From Promethearchaeota archaeon (lineage in GTDB: Archaea; Asgardarchaeota; Lokiarchaeia; Sigyniarchaeales; SOKP01), in the NCBI GenBank assembly GCA_004524385.1, contig SDNM01000013.1, positions 1 to 12,426 on the forward strand: a stretch of DNA of 12,426 nt, written 5' to 3'. The translations under genes were made by a program, and so were the position numbers. The notes beneath the pieces were generated by a model. It was not told where the DNA came from. It was given only the letters and a program-made list of their open reading frames with translations, and did no database searches. Shown here one piece after another: positions 6,766 through 12,426 of this stretch; the stretch's first letter is position 1, and the number at the start of each line of letters is the position of its first letter.

Positions 6766-8232
6766 ATGACTGACTATTATCGGAACAAAGTACATAGTAA
6801 GGAGATCATCGCGACTTTCGATGACGCTCTCATTTTACCTGGTTATACTTATTTCAATCCTAATGAGGTAGATTTTTCCTCGAAATTAGGAAATTATCAT
6901 TTTCATCTTCCAATAATGTCAGCCGCAATGGATACGGTTACTGAGGAGGAAATGGCTATCAAAATGGCTTTAATGGGGGGTTTGGGAGTTATTCATCGTA
7001 ATTGTTCTTATGAAAAACAATTAAAGATGGTTCGAAATGTAAAACGTGCAAGATCTTTTGTTATTGATGATGTAGCAACTATTTCTCCTGATGAACCTGT
7101 AGCTAAGGCAAAACATTTTATGGAAAACTATGGAATTAGTGGATTGGTTGTCATTGACGATGATAGTAAAGTATGTGGAATCTTTACAAAAAGAGATATC
7201 CCATATATGGAAGAAGATTGTAAGAAAGGGTTTGTTAAAGACTTTATGACTGAAGATGTAATTTCTATTGCCCCTGGTGCCTCTCGAGAAGACGCTTTGA
7301 ATATTTTATTTAAACATAGAATTGAAAAATTACCTATTATTGAAGATGGAAATTTAAAAGGATTGATTACAATAAAGGATTTAAAGCCTGAATTTCCTTT
7401 AGCCTCCATAGATGAAGAAGGGAGGCTATTATGCGCTTTAGCTATTAGTCCAAAATTTCCGCAATCTCAAGAATCATTATCTATTCTTAAAGAAATAGAT
7501 AATTATGTTGATATTTTTTTTATTGATGTTGCTGATTTTTATAAAAAAGAGGATATTGATGGAACTAAAAAGTTAATAGAATTATTAGATGCTGACTTTG
7601 TAATCGGGAATATTGGAACTTATGAAGCAGCAGAATTTATTTTAACAAAATGTAATTATCCAGAAGATAAATTTATTGGCTTGAAGGTTGGAATGGGATC
7701 TGGATCGATATGTACTACATCTATACAAACAGGTGTAGGTGCTCCAACTTTTTATGCTACAGCACAAGTTGCTGATGCTATAGCAGATTATTCCCCTAAA
7801 ATCGGTTTAATTGCAGACGGGGGTTTTAAAAATCCAGGAGATTTGCCAAAAGCTTTTGCCGCTGGCGCAGATCTCATAATGTCGGGGCATTTCTTCGCAG
7901 GCAGTACTGAATCGCCTGGTTATATTGATACTATTCAAGGAAGAAAAGTAAAAATATATAGGGGTATGGGAAGTAAAGAGGCACGATCTACAAATTATAT
8001 TTTAGATCGATATAGTGAGGACTCAAAAATGCTACCTGAAGGCGTATCTGATTATGTCCCATTTGTAGGTGATTTGGATGGTGTACTTCAAACCTTAGAA
8101 GAAGGATTAACTAATGGAATGATATATGCTGGAGCTAAAACCATTCAGGAATTGAAAAAGGTGAAAATTGGGATAATTACTAGTATTGGACAAACAGAAC
8201 AGAGACCACACGATTTACTTGGAAGATTTTAG
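6766..8232 (+). CDS. guaB: Inosine-5'-monophosphate dehydrogenase (IMPDH), divergent
   Basis: 488 aa, normal IMPDH length. It oxidises IMP to XMP with NAD+, the committed step to GMP, in the cytosol. The barrel is interrupted by two CBS domains (about 97-145 and 157-205), as in canonical IMPDH. Catalytic Cys316 lies in SGSICTT. Asp254, Asn282 and Asp351 (ADGG) occupy nucleotide-binding positions, Tyr398 begins YRGMGS, and the mobile flap carries Arg415-Tyr416 and PEG (424-426). YRGMGS and the RY flap favour IMPDH over GMP reductase. Unusual substitutions: the loop reads GMGSGSICTTS, so the normally conserved Arg after CTT is Ser319; the phosphate-site Gly-Ser is Gly374-His375; and the usual DTAHG strand reads DVADF. 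The gene has a strong Shine-Dalgarno and precedes purH, whose product IMP is its substrate. Activity is likely but not certain. Confidence 0.9.
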   Translation: MTDYYRNKVHSKEIIATFDDALILPGYTYFNPNEVDFSSKLGNYHFHLPIMSAAMDTVTEEEMAIKMALMGGLGVIHRNCSYEKQLKMVRNVKRARSFVIDDVATISPDEPVAKAKHFMENYGISGLVVIDDDSKVCGIFTKRDIPYMEEDCKKGFVKDFMTEDVISIAPGASREDALNILFKHRIEKLPIIEDGNLKGLITIKDLKPEFPLASIDEEGRLLCALAISPKFPQSQESLSILKEIDNYVDIFFIDVADFYKKEDIDGTKKLIELLDADFVIGNIGTYEAAEFILTKCNYPEDKFIGLKVGMGSGSICTTSIQTGVGAPTFYATAQVADAIADYSPKIGLIADGGFKNPGDLPKAFAAGADLIMSGHFFAGSTESPGYIDTIQGRKVKIYRGMGSKEARSTNYILDRYSEDSKMLPEGVSDYVPFVGDLDGVLQTLEEGLTNGMIYAGAKTIQELKKVKIGIITSIGQTEQRPHDLLGRF

Positions 8233-8326
8233 ATTTTTCCATATAGATAGATACTTTTAAATTAATTCCTTAAGATTGATAAGACCTAAATTTTTCAAGT
8301 GATAATATGTAGAAATGAAGAATCTC

Positions 8327-8333
8327 TTTTTTT
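8327..8333 (+). terminator. Oligo-T run after guaB
   Basis: T7 flanked by further pyrimidines (CTC before, CTCCT after), about 95 bases past the guaB stop and 101 bases before the purH ATG. It could end the guaB transcript and make purH a separate unit. No hairpin is visible. Confidence 0.4.
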
Positions 8334-8434
8334 CTCCTATTATTAAAGACTCATTAAAAAGTTATTTACCTTATCATTCACTACAATAAATATTGTCCTA
8401 ATTCCATTGATATAAAAAACAAAGTTGAGTTTTT

Positions 8435-10036
8435 ATGAAAACAATTGAAAGAGCAATTGTAAGTGTTTTTGATAAAAGTGGTATTTTAGATTTTGTAAAA
8501 GTTTTGGTTGAGGATTTTGGTATAGAAATTTTATCTACTGGTGGTACAGGTAGATTACTTAACGAGAATGGGATTGATTTTATAAAAATCTCTGAATATA
8601 CAGAATCTCCTGAGATGTTCGATGGTAGAGTTAAGACTCTACATCCCAAAATTGAGGGAGGTATTCTTTATCGAAGGACACTTGAAAAAGACGTTAAAGA
8701 CGCTGAAAAATACAATATTCCACCCATTGATATGGTTGTATGTAATCTCTACCAATTTAAAGAAGCTATTGCAAAACCCGATATAACTTTAAATGAAGCA
8801 TTAGAAATGATTGACATTGGAGGGCCAACGATGATAAGAGCTGCGGCAAAAAATTTTTCCGATGTGATTGTTGTCCCGAGTTCAAAATATTATGATATTA
8901 TTATTAACGAATTGAGGGAAAATGGTGGTATTAGTGATAAAACAAGAGCTACTTTAGCACAAGATGTTTTCACCATAATGGCTGATTATAACGCCACAAT
9001 CGCCAATTATCTCCAGAATTATTATGATCGTGACACACTGATGGGAAAACACTTAATAAAAATTTATGAAAAAGTCCAAGATTGTAGATATGGTGAGAAT
9101 TGGGACCAAGGCGCTGCCTACTATAGAGATTTATCTACTAAATTTGGATTACATAACTTTAAACAACTCGGAGGAAAACAAATTTCTTTCAATAATTACT
9201 TAGATATTGATGCATGTGTTCAAATGCTTTTAGATTTTAATAAAGAAAACCATGTTACCGCTATATTGAAGCATACTTCGCCCAACGGGATGGCATTTGA
9301 TAAAAATGACCAATTAAAGTCAGTTCAAATGGCGTTTAGTTGTGATCCTTTATCTGCTTTTGGAGGTATTTGGGGGGTAAATCATAAATTGAATACTTCA
9401 GTGGCGGATTTTATCATAAATAAAGAAAAAATCTTTGTAGAGGTTCTACTTGCTCCTTCTTTTGAGCAAGAAGCACTAGAAATATTAAAACAAAAACAAA
9501 ACATGAGAATTCTAGAGTTTGGGGACTTTCTTAATAACAGAGATGAAATTTACAAACAACTTGAAATTCGGACTACTTTGGGGGGAGCATTGGTACAAGA
9601 GTACGATCATAAACCTGTCATTAGAGAATGGAAGGTAGTTAGTAAAAAACAGATAAATGAAACTGAAAAAGAGGCATTAATTTTTGCATATAAGGTATCA
9701 AAATGGGCAAAATCAAATTCTGCATGCTTTGCCCAGACTTATGATAATGGAGCGTACACTATTGGAATAGGGGCAGGTCAGCAAAGCCGTGTTCATGTAG
9801 TTAAATTAGCAGCCCAAAAAGCAATCGAATTTGGTCATAAAGAAGATTTAAAAAATTCAGTAATGGGTACCGACTCGTTCTTTCCGTTTTCAGATGGTTT
9901 AGAGGCTGCTGTCGAAGCAGGAGCAAAAGCAGTTATTAATCCAGGAGGTTCGATTAGAGATGATGATATAATAAAAAGGGCTGACGAATTAGGCGTAACG
10001 CTCGTTTTTTGTGGGAAAAGAGTGTTCCGTCATTAA
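8435..10036 (+). CDS. purH: Bifunctional AICAR transformylase / IMP cyclohydrolase
   Basis: 533 aa, close to bacterial PurH length. It carries out the last two steps of IMP synthesis: formyl transfer from 10-formyl-THF to AICAR, then ring closure. N-terminal MGS-like cyclohydrolase domain (about 1-195): Lys14 in VFDKSG, STGGTG (34-39), EMFDGRVKTLHP (60-71) and DIGGPTMIRAAAKN (127-140). C-terminal transformylase domain (about 205-533): RYGEN (218-222), QLGGKQISFNNY (244-255), catalytic Lys279-His280, SNSACFA (427-433) with the conserved Asn428, GIGAGQQSR (444-452), FFPFSD and the terminal VFRH. After KH it reads TSPNG rather than the bacterial NPCG (human ATIC, from memory, has SPAG), and GENPHQ reads GENWDQ. 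Many archaea use PurP and PurO instead, so a full PurH points to a bacterial-type route and possible transfer. Lies downstream of guaB. Confidence 0.95.
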   Translation: MKTIERAIVSVFDKSGILDFVKVLVEDFGIEILSTGGTGRLLNENGIDFIKISEYTESPEMFDGRVKTLHPKIEGGILYRRTLEKDVKDAEKYNIPPIDMVVCNLYQFKEAIAKPDITLNEALEMIDIGGPTMIRAAAKNFSDVIVVPSSKYYDIIINELRENGGISDKTRATLAQDVFTIMADYNATIANYLQNYYDRDTLMGKHLIKIYEKVQDCRYGENWDQGAAYYRDLSTKFGLHNFKQLGGKQISFNNYLDIDACVQMLLDFNKENHVTAILKHTSPNGMAFDKNDQLKSVQMAFSCDPLSAFGGIWGVNHKLNTSVADFIINKEKIFVEVLLAPSFEQEALEILKQKQNMRILEFGDFLNNRDEIYKQLEIRTTLGGALVQEYDHKPVIREWKVVSKKQINETEKEALIFAYKVSKWAKSNSACFAQTYDNGAYTIGIGAGQQSRVHVVKLAAQKAIEFGHKEDLKNSVMGTDSFFPFSDGLEAAVEAGAKAVINPGGSIRDDDIIKRADELGVTLVFCGKRVFRH

Positions 10037-10084
10037 AAATTCTTTAACTGTTTTTAATTTAAATTAATACAAATAATCTTTAAA

Positions 10085-10104
10085 TTGTTAAAATATTTTA
10101 ACAA
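10085..10104. repeat. 20-bp perfect palindrome downstream of purH
   Basis: Arms TTGTTAAAAT and ATTTTAACAA, 10 bp each, with no spacer. As DNA it is a symmetrical protein-binding site candidate; as RNA it could fold only with an opened loop. It lies about 50 bases past the purH stop and 180 bases before the next TATA box, so its target gene is unclear. Confidence 0.55.
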
Positions 10105-10196
10105 CCTTAATATATTAATATCAATATTTTATCTTTTTTGTAAAAGAAAAAACTTTCTCTTATGTGTAAAACGTGAAGATATTTCACTGATCATTA

Positions 10197-10233
10197 AGAA
10201 TCACCATTAAGATTCTCAGAAAACAATTTCTGA
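10197..10233 (+). other. Two abutting hairpins, possible RNA element or terminator
   Basis: First stem AGAATC (10197-10202) with GATTCT (10211-10216), 8-base loop. Second stem TCAGAAA (10216-10222) with TTTCTGA (10227-10233), 4-base loop ACAA. The two share base 10216, so they could stack or compete. A T-rich stretch with a T6 run follows soon after. It may be a purH 3' processing or terminator structure or part of a small RNA; the sequence does not decide. Confidence 0.35.
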
Positions 10234-10287
10234 AACCAATATTTTTTAGATTTAATTTTTCAATAAGTTTTCTCAAAAAAAAATAAC

Positions 10288-10296
10288 TTTATATAT
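10288..10296 (+). promoter_or_regulatory. TATA box of the small winged-helix gene
   Basis: TTTATATAT preceded by an A-rich BRE-like stretch. Archaeal spacing would start transcription near 10317, giving a leader of about 90 bases to the ATG at 10409, long for this window and coinciding with the stem at 10317-10351. Confidence 0.4.
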
Positions 10297-10316
10297 CTGC
10301 AAGTATACATTTTATT

Positions 10317-10351
10317 TGCTTTAAAATTCTTAAAATAAAATTTTAAAAGCA
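10317..10351 (+). promoter_or_regulatory. Imperfect stem at the presumed mRNA 5' end of the small gene
   Basis: TGCTTTAAAAT pairs with ATTTTAAAAGCA, leaving one unpaired base and a loop of about 12 bases. It begins where the TATA box predicts transcription to start, so it could be a 5' leader hairpin, or an operator overlapping the start site bound by the encoded winged-helix protein. Both are inference. Confidence 0.3.
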
Positions 10352-10408
10352 GAGAAAACAGAGTATTTCAATTATTTTTATCAAAATAATCATTAAAAGT
10401 ATTTAGAA

Positions 10409-10696
10409 ATGGATTTCTTTTTAAAGAATTTAACCGATACCCTTGAAGCGATTAACAAATTAATAGAAAATAACATTAATATTGTAAATTGCAAACGTGT
10501 CCGAAGATGTATTAATATTAAATCTTCCAATCGTTCAAAGATCAATTTTATATGGAGGTCCTTAAATTTCCTTGAGAACGAGGGAATTCTTGAACCAAAT
10601 GGTGCAATTAAGCCTAAAAATTATAAGATTAAAAATAGCGAAAAAATTGACATTGAGAAGTTTATTTCTAGTATTGATAGAAAAAAGAATATTTAA
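10409..10696 (+). CDS. Small putative winged-helix protein
   Basis: 95 aa, basic and cytosolic, with no signal peptide or membrane segment. I do not recognise a specific family. The core fits one winged-helix unit: helix 1 about 7-22 (NLTDTLEAINKLIENN), a helix with Lys/Arg about 27-36, and a recognition-type helix about 41-58 (NRSKINFIWRSLNFLEN) followed by EGILE (58-62), the typical turn into the wing. Residues 63-77 could be the wing, and 78-95 a charged tail. Single winged helices of this size in archaea are usually transcriptional regulators. It converges with the UFL1-like gene with 15 bases between the two stops. It has its own TATA box and a structured leader, compatible with autoregulation. 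The composition matches its neighbours and the start ATG is the first in frame, though it lacks a Shine-Dalgarno. A real gene is likely; the function is open. Confidence 0.6.
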   Translation: MDFFLKNLTDTLEAINKLIENNINIVNCKRVRRCINIKSSNRSKINFIWRSLNFLENEGILEPNGAIKPKNYKIKNSEKIDIEKFISSIDRKKNI

Positions 10697-10711
10697 ATTA
10701 TCAAATTTTAA

Positions 10712-12376
10712 TTAAATTAAATTCAGATGGATTAATAATTCGTTAACTTTTTTTTCCGAATCATTATCTTCAGGATTTTTTATTAATCTTTTTTTATAAA
10801 AAATCATATTTGGATATTTTGATTCAATTTCATTAAATAATCTCCCCCAAGATTTAAAAGATTCTAAAGATTCATAGACTTCAGGTTCTTCTTCAAAAGA
10901 TTTTATCTCGTCTTTCTTTTCAAAAGTTAAACTTTTAAATCTTTTAACAGTAAAACCTTGTTTATCCAACATATCTTTATTAACTCGCCTAACGAAACTT
11001 TCTAAACCTTCTCTCCAATATATGTATTTTTCGTTTAGTTTATCAATTGAATCTTGGATTATTCTAATTTCCTGAGGAAATATTGTTTCATCCTTCTTAA
11101 CAAGGATCTTTTTTATTTTTAAAAATTCATTATTAAATATCTGTATATATTTATTTACTTTCTTTTCAAATTCATGAAGAAAAGTGTTATAATCTTTTGC
11201 AAACTTGACATCCTCACTTTCAAAAGTTAATGTGTCTTCGCTAAACTTTCCTTTTAACTTCTTTTTTTCAAATAAATCATTAAAAATATCTCTTATTAAA
11301 CTGAGTTCTGGTTCTGTTAACTCTTTCTCGTAAAATAAATCTTGAAATGAAAAGAGAAAGCTATTCTCAAGCATTAAATTGCGAATTCCTCTTTCAGTAT
11401 AGAAAACTAATTCATCTCCTTCGTTATAAAATATTCCCCTTAATTTTCCATCTTCCTTTAGATCATAAATCAAATTCTTAATTAAGTTAGAAGTGACATC
11501 AAAATTTCCTAAAGAAATATAATTCGAAGATTTTGAATTCTCAATTAGATTCAATTTTATATTATTTTTTTCTTCCTCGATTTTTTTAGGATTTAAAATC
11601 ATTAAATCTCCTTTTCTGAAAAAATTTATTTCCAGGTCATTCAAAAATTCTAAAAATATTTCATATTCCATCCCAGTCTTTTCAAGATACTCGCTAATCT
11701 TTATTTGATCTCTTTGTTTTATTTCCTCCCCAATTAATAAATAATTTTCATCAATCTTTGTAATAATATGATTTTTATCAATGTTTAGCTCTTTTGCGAG
11801 ATTTTCGATTTTTTTGTCTTTTTCTGCCTCATTTGAAATTAAATTAATCTTATCAATCTTATCCTTAAGAAACTTTGAATAATAAAAAATCTCTTTTGTC
11901 TTATTCCATTGACCACTTCTAAAATCTATATAATAATCTAAGACATCCATTAATAAAATTTTTTGAATCTTTAACTTTTCAGAAATTTTATTTAAATCAA
12001 AATATCCTACTATTTTTGAATTTTCAATTTCATTTACTGTTTTTATCTTCCCTATGTTAGTTAACCAAAAAGTCCCTTTACGAAAATGAGTTAGATATCC
12101 TTCAGGCAAATTCTTTATTAATCTTATAAAATGTTCATCTTTTAAACGTGATCTATATGATTTTAAATCGATTTGATTATATTTAGCTGCTTCTGCACTG
12201 ATATCATTATGAATCTTTTTTAAGGAATAGTATATTTTTCCAGTTTTACTCAATAAAAAGTCTTGTTTCGTTTCCATAATGATTTTATGAACAAGATTAT
12301 TAGGTAAAAAATCGAATTTTTTATCAAAATTGACACTCCCTTTTTTTTGAAAATCATTTACTATTTCATATTCCAA
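10712..12376 (-). CDS. UFL1-like (UFM1 E3 ligase-like) multi-winged-helix protein, possibly 5'-truncated
   Basis: 554 aa from a TTG at 12376, with no Shine-Dalgarno. The frame stays open for 16 more codons to the window edge, so the true start may lie outside. Residues about 24-390 look like consecutive winged-helix units. Two stretches align by eye with human UFL1 recalled from memory: residues 27-75 (LVHKIIMETKQ, then SKTGKIYY, then IHNDI) with the segment after UFL1's first helix (IVNKLIAQKQ, LDGKEYI, ISKEM), and 298-315 (NLIYDLKEDGKLRG) with UFL1's SVLEELVNSGRLRG. The preceding NDFQ (7-10) matches UFL1's ADFQ. Residues about 392-490 are charged helices, probably coiled coil, and UFL1's longer C-terminal part is missing. 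UFL1 is a scaffold E3 without a catalytic cysteine that works with UFC1 and DDRGK1. Asgard relatives have been reported in surveys of eukaryotic signature proteins (recollection). Alternative: an unrelated PCI-type or wHTH scaffold. Confidence 0.6.
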   Translation of the reverse strand: MEYEIVNDFQKKGSVNFDKKFDFLPNNLVHKIIMETKQDFLLSKTGKIYYSLKKIHNDISAEAAKYNQIDLKSYRSRLKDEHFIRLIKNLPEGYLTHFRKGTFWLTNIGKIKTVNEIENSKIVGYFDLNKISEKLKIQKILLMDVLDYYIDFRSGQWNKTKEIFYYSKFLKDKIDKINLISNEAEKDKKIENLAKELNIDKNHIITKIDENYLLIGEEIKQRDQIKISEYLEKTGMEYEIFLEFLNDLEINFFRKGDLMILNPKKIEEEKNNIKLNLIENSKSSNYISLGNFDVTSNLIKNLIYDLKEDGKLRGIFYNEGDELVFYTERGIRNLMLENSFLFSFQDLFYEKELTEPELSLIRDIFNDLFEKKKLKGKFSEDTLTFESEDVKFAKDYNTFLHEFEKKVNKYIQIFNNEFLKIKKILVKKDETIFPQEIRIIQDSIDKLNEKYIYWREGLESFVRRVNKDMLDKQGFTVKRFKSLTFEKKDEIKSFEEEPEVYESLESFKSWGRLFNEIESKYPNMIFYKKRLIKNPEDNDSEKKVNELLIHLNLI

Positions 12377-12426
12377 AAAATTATATGGATAAAAAAAACC
12401 TAGTTTTGAGAAATAGCCCTTAATAT

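Larger units (their letters stand above)
10037..10408. other. Gene-free region with palindrome, hairpins and promoter
   Basis: 372 bases without a coding sequence I can support. It is extremely AT-rich. In order it holds short T runs after purH (T5 at 10051-10055, T6 at 10134-10139), a 20-bp perfect palindrome (10085-10104), two abutting hairpins (10197-10233), a TATA box (10288-10296) and a long imperfect stem (10317-10351) in the presumed leader of the following small gene. I see no tRNA, rRNA, CRISPR or insertion sequence. The left part probably ends the purH transcript and the right part drives the small gene. Confidence 0.6.

Noticed and set aside
7128..7409. 93-codon - strand frame inside guaB
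   Set aside because: Covers the conserved CBS domains of IMP dehydrogenase in antisense; no recognisable protein features.
8315..8389. 24-codon + strand frame between guaB and purH, a possible leader peptide
   Set aside because: It runs through the T7 run likely to end the guaB transcript and has only an imperfect AGTGAT site 11 bases upstream. No attenuator structure is visible.
8398..8649. 83-codon - strand frame over the 5' end of purH
   Set aside because: Antisense to the conserved cyclohydrolase N-terminus, with a Ser/Pro/Leu-rich composition typical of a reverse-strand shadow.
10037..10408. A tRNA, CRISPR array or mobile element in the longest gene-free stretch
   Set aside because: No cloverleaf motifs, no evenly spaced direct repeats, and no transposase or target-site duplication seen; the repeats present are isolated inverted repeats.
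10409..10696. Reading the 95-aa protein as a DDRGK1-like partner of the UFL1-like protein
   Set aside because: No DDRGK motif and no clear match to the DDRGK1 C-terminal domain recalled from memory. It is on the opposite strand and convergent, so there is no operon evidence.

Overview
The window looks like a piece of an Asgard archaeal chromosome, most likely Lokiarchaeia-like. The reasons are a very AT-rich base composition, archaeal signals (TATA boxes at leaderless spacing, oligo-T ends, and GGTGA-type Shine-Dalgarno sites on only two genes), and a mix of archaeal or bacterial metabolic enzymes with eukaryote-like proteins. The eukaryote-like proteins are a Ras/Rab-like small GTPase, an Rpn11-like JAMM protease fused to TPR repeats, and a multi-winged-helix protein resembling the UFM1 E3 ligase UFL1. 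The lineage is inferred from gene content; no rRNA or other marker gene is present.

Layout. 20-1633 (-): JAMM/MPN+ metalloprotease with a C-terminal TPR solenoid. 1772-2287 (-): YfcE/MJ0936-type phosphodiesterase. 2406-3491 (+): divergent trans-prenyl diphosphate synthase. 3488-4081 (-): small GTPase, overlapping the prenyl synthase tail-to-tail by 4 bases. 4256-5164 (+): radical SAM protein with a CX4CX2C cluster motif. 5257-6546 (-): SCP2-type thiolase with a lysine-rich insertion, starting at TTG behind a good ribosome binding site. 6766-8232 (+): IMP dehydrogenase with two CBS domains. 8435-10036 (+): PurH. 10037-10408: 372 bases without a gene, holding a perfect palindrome, tandem hairpins, a TATA box and a leader stem. 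10409-10696 (+): small putative winged-helix protein. 10712-12376 (-): UFL1-like protein whose frame stays open to the right edge, so its 5' end may lie outside the window.

How the genes relate. purH and guaB are the clearest functional pair: PurH makes IMP and GuaB commits it to guanine nucleotides. They are co-oriented but 202 bp apart with an oligo-T run between them, so they may be separate transcripts. The thiolase and prenyl synthase could both serve isoprenoid lipid synthesis (acetoacetyl-CoA at the start, chain elongation at the end), but they are not in an operon. The JAMM protein and the UFL1-like protein suggest a ubiquitin/UFM1-like modification system. No modifier, E1 or E2 is present here, so that link is inference. 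Most genes alternate in strand, as expected for single-gene transcription units.

Most worth following up: the JAMM-TPR fusion, the UFL1-like protein, the substituted active-site motifs in the prenyl synthase and IMP dehydrogenase, and the A11 tract inside the thiolase insertion.
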